The notes under the pieces are model-generated. The model was not told where the DNA came from. It saw only the letters and a list, made by a program, of their open reading frames with translations, and made no database searches. From the NCBI GenBank assembly GCA_021234155.1, contig JAJEKV010000057.1, forward strand, positions 6,417,821 to 6,481,820: DNA of 64,000 nt, read 5' to 3'. The translations under genes and the position numbers were made by a program. Of this stretch, positions 53,551 to 64,000 are shown one piece after another. This DNA comes from Isoetes taiwanensis (lineage: Eukaryota > Streptophyta > Lycopodiopsida > Isoetales > Isoetaceae). Positions within the stretch are counted from its first letter, which is position 1, and the number at the start of each line of letters is the position of its first letter.

Positions 53551-55121
53551 ATGGTCGTTCGATCCACACCCACAAGCATCAAGACGGAAATGGTGGGCAG
53601 AGCACGCAATAGGCAGCACAATGAATATTATCCCAAGTGTAGGAAAGATGCCCAATGTAGTTGCAGTATGTGTGAAGCAAGCATGGATGCAACAAAGGAT
53701 CTTAGACCTCCAGGAAGCAGCATTCTTAAGCAGATCAATAATAACAGTAATCATCCTGTTCATTGCAGAATTTCTTCGCCCCTCTCAAGAGGGTTCTTAT
53801 CTTTATCTCCATCTCCAGGGAACAAGGAAAACTTTAACATGTTTCCTAATTTTGATAGCCAAGAAGGAATAGAGGCATTTGTGGCCGCAGCTATGTCTCC
53901 ACCACATAAGGTTTTCAACCAATCTTCTGCTGACTGCCTATCTGAAAAGCCTCTTAGAAGGAAATCCTTCATGGAATGGTCGAAAAGGATATGGGTTGTA
54001 ATTGTATTAGTTTTCATAATAGAATTTGCCGCACCTGTTTTGTTAAGGGCTTTTCTCAAGCCTGAACTAGATGCAGAGAAGATCAGGGCATTTGGTGAAG
54101 ATTCTATGTCAAGGATTAAGCTTGAAGACAGATTGGATTTATTGCAGCGGCGGATTTCGAGAGTTGTATCAGGGAAAGAGGTCAGAAATTGCACAGGAGG
54201 TAGTGGAAAGTGGTTTTTGACAGAGGTATGTGCTTGATTCGTATGGTCCAATTGTGTCAATGTTGGTTGTTTATAGTATGTCATCTATATAACAATAAAA
54301 GATTTGCACTACTGTCCTATGTGGATTTGCACTGTTTGAGCTAGGCACTTAGATTGACAACCATATCATTTAGTACTATAACAGATGCTTTAAGCATCAA
54401 TCAATGTGATTGAATCAAAATAAATGTTTTAAGAATACTGAATTTGCTTAAAAACTGGTCTTGTTCTTTTTCATCTGATAGAAGCTGCTGCACCATATAT
54501 CTGTAATGTCAGAAAGTTTTAGCATGTGAAGACATGTTGATGCAATGTCTAGTTTCAAATAAAAAAGGTTTGTATACATTTGGGATGTGAAAAATTAGCT
54601 TGTATTTTCTGTGCAGGCCAGTTTGGTTCATTCCTCTTGCAACCTCTATTCAACAATGTCAGAAGTTGTTTCAATTTGGGGGTATCCAATGAAGACTTCT
54701 GGAATGATAGGTCGTAGCTTTACCGATAAATCATTTACAGTTCTTTCTGGTCGTGTTATTGAGGTGAGAAATTCAAATTGCATTTTCTATTTCACAACAA
54801 ATTGCCAATCTAAAAGGGGGTTTGAATTATGCTGTATATCAGTGGCCAGAAGGGGGGCTGAAGTATATAGTACGGAATGAAGGAGAATCCTGGGTCCATC
54901 CAAGGTGGGCTGCATCCACACTTCAATTAGATCAGAATACATGGATATTAGAGTATCAACCTGGAATGTTTTCAAGGTGTCTTGGAGGATTTTCTGCCCT
55001 GTCATATGCTCTCAGAAACGTAGCAAAGAGCCTTCTTATGAGGTTAAAGTTTGCTATTGACTCTGCTGCATTTGTGTCCCAAGTGCCTTGGCCACGTGAG
55101 GTCATTCCACTTCCTACATGA
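53551..55121 (+). CDS. ERG2/sigma-1-receptor-like membrane protein, three exons
   Basis: Exons 53551-54225, 54617-54763 and 54843-55121 with GT-AG introns give about 366 aa in frame. ERG2 of fungi is the sterol C-8 isomerase; the animal sigma-1 receptor shares the fold in the ER membrane. A transmembrane helix WVVIVLVFIIEFAAPVLL lies at about residues 147-166. After it come SLVHSSCNLYSTMSEVVSIW, GMIGRSFTDKSFTVLSGRV, WPEGG, and AASTLQLDQNTWILEYQPGM, which follow the sigma-1 order (…GRYWAEI…SGT…W-EG…NTWMVEYGRG). The roughly 145-residue N-terminal extension (Cys-rich, Ser/Pro-rich) is unusual for the family. I placed the third exon at TGTATATCAG|TGG because an earlier AG gives a stop. No lesions seen. 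Confidence 0.75.
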
Positions 55122-55409
55122 TCTTCCCAACTTCCAAGGTTTTGTATTTGTCTAGGTTGACTACCCAATGTACAGTCACTTCAATGTACATGTCTTCTGT
55201 CCAGGTACAACTCTGATGCAGTAACATAACATCTTTTGACTTTTGTATGGCGTGAACCTTCATGACTGCAGGCTATTATCATTCTTCCATGTACTGCGAG
55301 CTTTTAGTAACTTGAAGCATCCAAAACAAACTACTTTCTCCCCCAATTTGCTTTTGCAAATAATAGCCTGGTATCTGTAATTATGTTTCTTGATATATAA
55401 TATGAAGGT
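55122..55409 (+). other. 3' flank of the ERG2/sigma-1-like gene
   Basis: Presumed 3' UTR and downstream DNA; no other signal recognised. Confidence 0.4.
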
Positions 55410-55600
55410 GGTGATGATATGCTAGCTAATTATGCTGAATCATATGAACACCTTTGTTTTTGGTGGCGAGAGCCTTCAGACTATCTTCTACCTACAAGTG
55501 AAGTGCTTGTTGATGTGCTTGCAATTGACAAGGGTTAATGGATGAGATATGAGATTCTAGTTAAGCTTATTTTGCAGAGAGTACGTGAAAACAAATTGCC
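55410..55600 (+). other. Exon-like fragment
   Basis: One frame reads EGGDDMLANYAESYEHLCFW, then WREPSDYLLPTSEVLVDVLA and, after a TAA, RYEILVKLILQRVRENKLP. The composition is protein-like and unlike the flanks. No clean start is visible, so it may be a pseudogene fragment or an exon captured from another gene. Family not recognised. Confidence 0.35.
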
Positions 55601-56092
55601 TTAGTTATTAAACACCATCGGTGGCATATCACATTTTTACGGAATTGTAGAGAGTTTTTCCTTTACCAACTGATATTGATTTGGAGGAAAACCTGGAGAA
55701 AAAGTCGTTTGATCCTGAGGTTGTTAAATTATAGTTCTTTTCCTTTGCTGCCAAATACTGGGGATTGAATGCATCTCATGTCCAAGATTTGCAAAGAAAT
55801 AAAAGAAGTTAGTCTTTTTATTACTAAAATTGTACTAGGCAAACTCATTAAGGCCTGTGAAAAGAAGATAGTCCGTTTATTCCAAGAATTGTACTCATTA
55901 AGGCTGGTGAGATTTATATATGTTTGAAACAGAACAAGCCCAAATTCTGATAACGTTCCTAAGAAGCACTGCACAAAAGTAGTCCTGAAATCTTACTAGA
56001 ACACAGAACAAGAACAAGCGGTTACTGAACAATAACAAGAACAAGAACAGAACAACTGGTTACTGGAAATTTTAAAGCAATATTTGAAAATA
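55601..56092. other. Non-coding spacer
   Basis: AT-rich; includes ACAAGAACA-type short repeats near 55990-56060. No gene seen. Confidence 0.4.
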
Positions 56093-56749
56093 GGGAAATT
56101 TATCAAAATAACCTTAATTATTCATTTAATTCCCCAAAAGCCCTTTGCATTCTTTAAATACCTAAAATGCCCTTAATTCTTCAGTATTTTTTCAATTAGC
56201 CCTTTGTATTGTAAAAATCACCAAAAAATGTGTTTTCAAAATAGATGATCATTCTTTATATGGGGAAGTGTTTTTATATACCACAACAATTTGGAAACCA
56301 ATCTAGGTTACTTGTTGAGCTCATTTTGCTATTCATATGCTGGAGCTGTTTATCCACCAAATATTGAACGTCTCGAAAATAATGAAATGCCTCCTCCTGG
56401 CAGGCCTGAAAAATAGGACAGAAGACAGGGATAGAGAGTGTTACAAGTGCACACATTGTGATACTGAGGCGATAACGAACGCAGTTGCAGAAATCCTATT
56501 TGATATTTCCATTGTATACTTTGTCTTAATGTGATGTCTAAAATATATTTTCCAAATTGTTGTGATCTATAAGAAACACTTCCATGTGTAAAGAATGATT
56601 TGTTGTGAAAACATGTTTTTTTATGATTTTTAAAATACAAAGGGTTATATGGGAAAATACTTAAGAATTAAGGGCATTTTGGGAACTTAAAGAATACAAA
56701 GGGCTTTTTGGGAATTAAATTAATAATTAAGGTTATTTTGGTAACCTCC
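56093..56749. mobile_element. MITE with about 195-bp inverted arms
   Basis: Left arm 56093-56290 and right arm about 56550-56749 are reverse complements over nearly their whole length (AAAATAACCTTAATTATT, AATGCCCTTAATTCTT, GGAAGTGTTT, CACAACAATTTGG). A central segment of about 260 bp is unrelated. Very long arms suggest a Mutator-type MITE or a foldback element; the target duplication is unclear. Confidence 0.82.
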
Positions 56750-57448
56750 AAAGGCATTGTTTGGTGGAAGTGGTAAATAGACTTTTTATATAGTCCTATG
56801 CGCTGCCATTATCAGTAGATATATAAGTCAGTTTCATTTTATGTTTGAAGACAATATTTCTCCACCAGGAAAAAGCGTGAGCACGACATGTGCTCTATAA
56901 AAACTTTTGGCAAGGTTAAACTTGTTAATATCTAAGCGCACTGTCATTAGACCGAAGATGCTTGTTAGATACTAAGCGTGGTGTCATTAGACAATGGTAA
57001 TTAGCAACATGCTTTATGTATTATGTAATTTCACATTTGTAGTAATTTATTTGATTTGAAGACTAATTCTGTATATAGTATTCTTTTTCCCTTTGTATTT
57101 CATTTGAGGAAGCTTGGCTTTGCTCAACCTGTCTTATTTTATTTTGAATACAAAACTTATTACAAGTTGGAAAAGCATGACTAGGCATAGATAGATCCGA
57201 GATAGATGCTGGGGCTTGTGCAGAAGGCTGCACATAGGGAAAATATTCAAATTCTATGAATCTAAAGACAAGAGCTAGAAAACGGAGATATCAGAGGAGA
57301 AATAAAAATCGTAGAACCGTTTGAGACCACCACTAATAGACTTTGTGTCACCAAAGAACCGGTTTTCTTCTGCAAGGCTTCTGGCAGTTTCCGTAGGAAA
57401 AATTTCTATTGATCAACCTCCTATTCAATACTCACTTTGTCAACCACG
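56750..57448. other. Non-coding spacer
   Basis: AT-rich; no coding sequence or repeats recognised. Confidence 0.4.
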
Positions 57449-57825
57449 TGTAACATTCAAATATACAAAATATCAATGCTTCTAATGTCGAAATCCTAAT
57501 GAAGAGTACTTCAACTACAAGACCAAATGAACCAAAGAGATTCGCTTCACTATTTCGGCAGGCTTCGGCTCCCCTGTATCCGGCAGACTTTTTATTGATT
57601 GCAGGTGAATCCACCATATATCTCATTCAATCCGATTCAGATTACCTGTCCATTCCACCGATTCCATCTGTATTCTATATCTGGTTTGCACTTGGTCCAA
57701 CCACAGCTAACTTACTATTTTTCTTAACCAAAGAACGGCCATTGAAATCTAGGCAATATTCTGAACCTTTGTACAATAAAATATGTTAAGACATTACCCC
57801 ATTATTTCACATGCAATTTCCAACA
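57449..57825 (-). repeat. 3' LTR of the copia element
   Basis: Bounded by TGTAAC and CCAACA in + sense and adjacent to a polypurine tract. No second LTR exists in the window, so the left boundary rests on the TG dinucleotide only. Confidence 0.6.
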
Positions 57826-58000
57826 CTCCCCTTAATGTCTTAACCTGTGAACCTATAACTTTCTGCAGCGTGCAAGTTTTTCTGCTGTACCATCAGATCT
57901 AGACTGAGTGCACTGTAACTTTCTGCAGCTTGCAAAGTTTTCTGCTGTACCAGCAGATTTAGACTGAGTGCAACTACATAAGTGCTTGGGCTGCGCTGTA

Positions 58001-60792
58001 CTACAACTGGAATGCATTCACACCTAGTTTTGATTTTAACTCATGAAGCCTGTTTTCTCTTAAAGCCTTTGTGAATATATCTGCAACTTGAATGCCTGTA
58101 TAAAGATATTCTACAGATATGATCTTCTCTACAACATCCCTGACAAAGTGCATTTGTAATTCGATATATTTTGTTCTTTCGTGTAATACAGGGTTTCTTG
58201 TAAGAGCTATACAGCTCATGTTATCACAGTATAAAGTTGTAGGTTTTTCTTGTGCTTCACCCAACTCATGCAACAATCTTCTGAGCCATATGATTTCCTT
58301 AGTTGCAAGCGCAGTGGCTGCATATTCTGCTTCAGCAGATGATAATGCTATAGCTATCTGTTTCTTGCTTTTCCATGCAATGGTTGCATTTTCTACAATC
58401 ATGGCATATCCTGATGTAGATTGCCTTGTATCTACGTCTCCTCCCCAATCAGCATCTGTGAATCCTTGCAATGTCAAATCCTTTGAATCATAAATTAAAC
58501 CATGATCTGCAGTACCTTTTAGATATCTAATTATACGTTTTGCAGCTATCCAATGGCCTTTGCCAGGGTTATTGCAAAATCTACTGAGCATATTCACCGC
58601 ATATGTTATATCTGGTCTTGTTCCATTTGCTAAGTAAATTAGACAGCCAATTAACTGTTTATATGGAATGTTCGCCATCTCTTCTATTTCAGCTTTTGTT
58701 TGCGGACACATGTCTTTGCTGATCCTTTGTCCTGGCACTATGGGAGTCTTGGCAGGTTTGCAATCACTCATGTTGAACCTTTTTAACAGACTTTGAATAT
58801 TTCTTGACTAACACAGTATCCCTTTTTGCTTATCCCTTGTAACTTCAATTCCTAAGAAGCTTTTCAGCTCATTTAAGTCTGTCATTTTAAACTTCCTTTT
58901 CAAGACATTTTTGCAATGTTCCAAACATTGTAAGCTATTAGCTGCCATAATGCAATCGTCCACATATAAGGCAATCATGCAGCACTCCTTTTCTACTTTG
59001 TAAATATAGATATTTCCATCTGTATTTAGCTTCGAAAAACCATGTTTCCTCAAATACTCATCCATACATTTATACCACTGTCTGGGTGATTGCCTAAGTC
59101 CATATACTACTTTCCGTAGCTTCCATATTTTACCTTCACCTTTTTCAAAGCCATTTCTTCATCTAAGTCAGCATTTAAAAACGCCGTAGACACATCCATG
59201 TGATGTAAGTGCATACTTTTTGCATTTGCAAGTGCTAATAGCAATCTGATACTTGTTAATTTGACTATCGGAGCAAAAGTTTCATCAAAGTCAAGTCCCT
59301 TCTTCTGAGAATATCCCTGTGCTACAAGCCTTGCTTTGAACCTTTTCGTCTTGCCATCTGGTCCAGTTTTAAGCCTGTAAATCCATTTACAGCCTACAAT
59401 ATTTTTCCCCTCTGGCTTAGTAACTACTTCATATGTTTTATTATCATGGAAAGACTTCATTTCAGTCCTCATTGCATCTTTCCATTCTCTACTATTTTCA
59501 GATTCAACAGCCTGCTCAAACGTTTGTGGGACATCATCTAGTATAGCCAAGACATTAAGTAATCCTTCTTCCTTTTGTAATCTCTTGCTTCTCCCCGTAT
59601 CCAACCTCCCATAATCATCAATGTTCTGTTTTGCTTCATCTCTCAACTTTTCAATTTCAGTTTTTCTCTTTTTCTGCATTTTGATCTCAACTTGTTGTGA
59701 CTTGCCTTCAATTTGGGCAACTTGGTTTGGCATGTCTCCTTGCATTTCAGCCGGTACAACATCATTTTTTCCTTCTCCATCATTGTCATTGTCACTATCA
59801 TCATCAATGTAAGTAAGCTCACCTCCTTTATTATTTCTGTTGTAGGTAGACTCACTTGCCTTATTACAAACAGTCTTTGTTGTCTTGTACTCTCTATACA
59901 GCATAGATTCTTCAAATATTACATCTCTACTTATTAATATAGTCTTTTCCTTTGGCTCAAACATTCTAAATGCTTTACTTTCAGTATCATAACCTACTAG
60001 AAAAGCCACTTGCGCTCTATCATCTAATTTCTTTCTATTTTCCTTATGCACATGAACATAGCCAAGACACCCAAACACTTTGAATTTTGCAAAGTCTATT
60101 TGAGCATTTGGGTTCCACAGTTCTTCCGGTAATTTACCTGAAACACTGCTACTTGGAAGTCTATTTTGAATGTAGATGGCAGTATTTACAACCTCTTCCC
60201 ATAAATAATTAGGCAAGCCTGTATGTTTCAGCATTGCTCTGGCAGCATTCAAGATCGTCCTATTTTTCCTTTCGTTCACGCCATTTTGTTGCGGACTATG
60301 AGAGCATGTCAACTGTCTGGCAATTCCACATAATTTACAAAATGCTTTAAATTTGCCGGATAAGTATTCCCCTCCTCTATCACTCCTTAAACATTTCAGC
60401 TTTCTTCCGGTTTCTCTCCCACTTTCAGCTAAGAAATCTTTAAAAGCATCAAAGGTCTCACTTTTCTTTCTTAGTAGGTAACATCTGCATCTTCTACTAT
60501 AATCGTCTACAAATATCAAAAAATACCTCTTTCCACTTCTACCTGTCACATTAATAGGGCCGCATAAATCTGAATGCACTAATTCCAAGACATCGTTAGC
60601 TCTCTTCCCATGCTTTGCGAATGGCAGCCTTGAATGCTTGCCCAACATGCATCCATAGCAGAATTTTCTGTTACAAACATCACTTATTTTTCCTTTGATC
60701 CTTTTTTCTTTAAACAACCGACTGATATTCTTCATGTGTGTGTGAGCGAGCCTTTCATGCCACAATTCAGCAGAGTTCTTATCCACGAGCAC
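58001..60792 (-). pseudogene. Copia pol: integrase, reverse transcriptase, RNase H
   Basis: Integrase: zinc domain WHERLAHTHMKN...CYGCMLGK, core DYSRRCRCYLLRKK, SDRGGEYLSGKF and NGVNERKNRTILN. RT: EGKNIVGCKWIYRLKTGPDG, VAQGYSQKKGLDFDETFAPI, then intact ALYVDDCIMAA. RNase H: FTDADWGGDVDTRQSTSGY, ALSSAEAEYAATALA, LYCDNMSCIAL and HVADIFTK-like VADIFTKAL. Breaks: a frameshift near 59130 before KVVYGLRQSPRQWY and a TAG at about 58808. The gene start is lost through truncation. Confidence 0.93.
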
Positions 60793-60822
60793 ATTATTTA
60801 CACAATACTCATGCTAAACAAG

Positions 60823-63800
60823 TACTCCATTATTTTTTTAGGATTAGCCAAACTATTTTCCCCCTTTCCTTAACAAAAAAGGGGATTAGCCTTTCTTTAA
60901 GCCAAACAAAATGAATTCTTATTAACAATTTTTACAAGTCGCCACCTACCATCATCGGTGATAGTAGTTTTTCAAATTATGAATTTCTATTACATATACC
61001 ACATATATATCTTAAAAAAGGAGTTGTAAGAGATGACTATTATCATCTAGATGCCCGAGATGGTTGCAAAACTTCCTTGAAGGGTTAGAGATAAATGCAA
61101 TTTGATCACCATATCTAGAAGGATGCCGTTGCATTGAATGTAGTTCAGACTATAGATGCTATAAGCTATGCTGTGAGCTTCTACTAAAAGTTTTTTAATA
61201 TCATCGTATATTCCTTGATTGTTGATTATTATTTGTAATTATAGTACAATATGTCTAAAACTATAGAATTTATATTAACGGAATACTTAATTCAAAAGTT
61301 TTGGCAAGTCCAAATATATATATTAAACGTAATGATAATAATAAATTTAGCCAAATATATATCATAAAATACGGTAAGATTTTGAAAAATAGCCAAACCA
61401 TTTTTTATGAAAAAATATATACTGTGCTTAATTTTTTCCCTGGTTGAAAGCCATCTGAAATGGTGATCATGAATTGATTATCACCAAATGTTTAAAAAAA
61501 ATTCGTAACCATCACGCCCATTGGTAATATAATGACTTTCTATGTTCAAGGTGCACATTCACACTTAATTAAATGGACGACAATAATCATATTCTAGATA
61601 GTTGTGTTGTTGCTCGTCCTTGGCCTCATGCGACCTCTTATCACTATTCACCCTCCCAAGAAATTCTAATATCATCAATATGGGGGGAAGGGGTTTTCCC
61701 GTTCTTTCTTTTTATTTTTTATTTGTTAAGGGCAAGATTCAAACCCCCTCATATTGCTAGAAGGAGAGGGATCTAACCATCCCAACTACGGCTAAAAAAT
61801 AATCTTACCTTGATAGTTGTCCTACCGTCTATCCTCCTGCATGTGTGGACTTCAGGTATGGAAACTTGCAGTACAATGGTTGATAAATGGGGGCGATATC
61901 ACGATGGATGTATCACAACAATCCATTATGTGTGTCTCTCATAGTCTCTCACAGACATATCATGGTTGTCCACCTATGGTTGATAATTGCAGGCAATATT
62001 ATCATGATTAAAATGCTAACTTGATTTAGTATGCACATGTATACATGGTAGCTTATTAGAATCTTAACATAGGTCTTGACCAAATTAATGCAGCCAATGC
62101 AACATCACAATAATAATAGTGCAATTTGATTCATTAGACCAACTAGCACATCCCAACTATACTAGTAAGCCTACGATCGAGCTACCAACATCCTTCTAAG
62201 TCAATTAAATCATGCTATCTAAATGAGCACCTCATTAATCATTTATCAACCATGGACATGTTTGAACCAGCCTTTAAAAAAAAAAAAAAAAAAAACTCTA
62301 TGTGTTTTTTCTTTCGCTATGGCTTTAAAATGATAATACAGAAACAATTGGCGAAGTCCACAAAAACCCTGTGTATTTTTCTTGGTTCAAACATGACCGT
62401 GGTTGATAAATAAGGCCCTTGCCGTTCTAAAGGGCAATCCTTCTTACCATCCCTGAATAATTAAAAAGTTGGTTTACTTCTATCATATGGATTGGTCTGA
62501 AAAATTGTTTCTGTTTTATCATATAGAATTAGTTTTCTAGTAAAAGTTGTTTCTCTTCTATCATCTACAATTGGTTTTCCAGCGAAAAGTTGTTTCTCTT
62601 CTCTATTATATGCAATTGGCTTTCCAAGAAGACAGAGACATATTCTCCCTTCCCTTGGATCCAATTCAATTCAATTTTAAAACAAGCACATATTATCCCT
62701 TCCATCAAATTTAGTTATTTGAATATGCAATTGGTCCCATAAATGTCTAAATAGAAATGACATTATGCATTGGCCATTATAGGCCCTTAAAAAAAATGTA
62801 ATGACATATATATTTATGACATGACATGTACATCTAGAGTATAAAAACTAATATATTTTTTATCGGGAAAGCAAAGAATTGCCATGAATTGACATACTCA
62901 TGTCCAACGGACTACCTACCACTAAAAGGCCAATGTTAAAATTGATTATGTCATTAGTCCAAACGGAAGTCAAAATGAGGGCCTTTAATGAAACAGGAAA
63001 TTCCGGCACAGAATGGTTTCTCTTCTTTGAAGACAGGTAATGTAGCACTTTGCCTTTGAAATTTGGCCGCAAAAAAACAGGCATTCAGATATCAAATGTA
63101 CATTGCAGGATATGCAGCAATCAATTTCCGAAGTAAAAACGGGAGCATCTGCACAAGGGGCAAATGCATCTGATTAAATCAGAAAATATTTTCTTCTTGA
63201 TCTTGCCTCTTTTGGGTCTCTCAGGCCGATGCTGAGGCTTTGAATGTGATAAAGGGCAAATTTTAGCCTTCTGCATGGTGCAAATGTATGAGCTCCAAAT
63301 GCAAATTTGAGATTATATGAAGAAAGCAAGCATTTATAGAGCAAGGCAGTCAAATGTTTTGAAAGACACGCTTTCTCATCGACGAATAGGGTCAAACCAA
63401 CAATATATGTTTGACTGTCCTTCAATGTATCAAGATAATAGAATAATATTTTCTTGGTATCATGTCATATATCTACCAAAACTTAGACATCAAAACATAA
63501 GGCAAAAAAACAAAAGTGTCACTTTCCCTGACATGCCAAGGACACTTTAATTAAAAAATACGGGGTAAATAAAAGTAGCCATTTGGACCTATCAATAAGA
63601 TTCAATTCATAACACCGTTTTACCAAAGTGTTTCCTCGTCATATGTCATATGCCTCTATGGAATGCTGTCATGTGGCATTATTTAAAATGATTTAAGGTA
63701 TTTTATCTATTTATTTATCCTAATGCTTTTGTACCCTCTCCTTTTCCAACTTTTGTACCCTTTCTAAATGGCTTGCCATTATTGGCTAGGGTTTCCAATT

Positions 63801-64000
63801 ATCCCCTTTAGGCATGTGGGATAATTGGGAATGGACCCACTTGCCTTTAATGGCTGTGAAACAAAAACGTGTCTGGCGTGAAATGTGTCCACATTAACGC
63901 GCAGACATTGGAAAATGTGCACATTAATTGCACACTGGGTATGTGCTGGCATCGTTGTCCATACTTTAAAACGTGCCCACATTAATGTGATGCGTTGGAA
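60823..64000. other. AT-rich region without a gene
   Basis: No coding sequence recognised. It contains an A21 tract (about 62277-62297), the degenerate minisatellite at 62475-62632, and short repeats of (T/C)CCACATTAA near 63888, 63909 and 63971. Confidence 0.45.
62475..62632. repeat. Degenerate minisatellite, period about 43-45 bp
   Basis: Three or four units built on TTGTTTCT(C/G)TT(C/T)TATCAT...AATTGGTTTTCCAG follow one another with 70-85 percent similarity by eye. The spurious minus frame shows the same repeat as GKPI-x(10) units. Confidence 0.65.

Larger units (their letters stand above)
57449..60822 (-). mobile_element. Ty1/copia retrotransposon, 5'-truncated
   Basis: In minus sense the element runs from part of integrase (60792) through RT and RNase H (58001) to a polypurine tract (AAGGGGAG, about 57826-57833) and a 377-bp 3' LTR (57449-57825, TGTTGG...TTACA in minus sense). 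gag, protease, primer site and 5' LTR are missing; similarity ends near 60822 in T-rich DNA. Integrase before RT is the copia order. Confidence 0.92.

Noticed and set aside
53551-54237. SUN-domain protein reading of the host gene
   Set aside because: The transmembrane helix and coil suggested it at first, but exons 2 and 3 follow the ERG2/sigma-1 motif order and no SUN motif was found.
57499-57789. 96-codon + frame with a hydrophobic segment
   Set aside because: Lies wholly within the copia LTR and has no domain.

Overview
The window looks like nuclear DNA of a land plant with a large, transposon-rich genome. The evidence is GT-AG introns in AT-rich DNA, a plant-type chromovirus and Ty1/copia element, foldback MITEs, and one host-like three-exon gene. 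A DIRS-type tyrosine-recombinase retrotransposon would fit a non-seed plant such as a fern, but I cannot name the species. No rRNA, tRNA or CRISPR was seen. All calls come from reading the sequence; no database search was possible.

Layout. 1-8.0 kb is AT-rich, with diverged short repeats and no gene I can support. 8.9-24.2 kb is a minus-strand DIRS-like retrotransposon (gag, then RT/RNase H, then tyrosine recombinase). It is split by a 10,308-bp DNA transposon (12459-22766) with a 29-bp perfect terminal inverted repeat and a TTAT target duplication. That transposon carries on the + strand a coiled-coil/zinc-finger/AT-hook gene and an FCP1-like (HAD) phosphatase gene, and on the - strand an intron-containing DDE-like transposase gene. 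It is itself invaded by a 2.66-kb gag-only LTR element (16173-18828, target duplication AGAAT) and a 543-bp foldback element (19991-20533).

25.0-30.15 kb is a minus-strand gag-only Ty3-type LTR element. One of its LTRs is split by a 2,512-bp hAT-like element with an 8-bp target duplication. 31.5-36.1 kb and 49.28-49.49 kb hold decayed minus-strand genes: an unknown coiled-coil protein, a coiled-coil/RING protein, and a protein-kinase-like gene. The kinase-like gene was cut in a coding exon by a 13,145-bp Ty3/gypsy chromovirus (36137-49281, LTRs of about 1.6 kb, target duplication CAGTT).

The chromovirus is the most striking object. Besides gag-pol with a chromodomain it has three long open frames upstream of gag, and the first ends in an unmistakable histone H3 fold. 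50.4-50.8 kb is an orphan transposon end rich in GCGTACGCGAAA repeats. 52.6-53.0 and 56.1-56.7 kb are MITEs. 53.55-55.12 kb is a three-exon ERG2/sigma-1-receptor-like gene, the only intact host-type gene found. 57.4-60.8 kb is a 5'-truncated Ty1/copia element. The rest to 64 kb is AT-rich and apparently non-coding.

How the parts relate: nearly everything is nested mobile DNA. Two separate loci (12.6-15.8 kb and 33.1-49.5 kb) pair a coiled-coil/zinc-finger protein with a signalling enzyme (phosphatase or kinase). This suggests cargo-bearing large transposons. Most broken frames carry premature stops that single C-to-T changes would explain, as expected for long-methylated elements.
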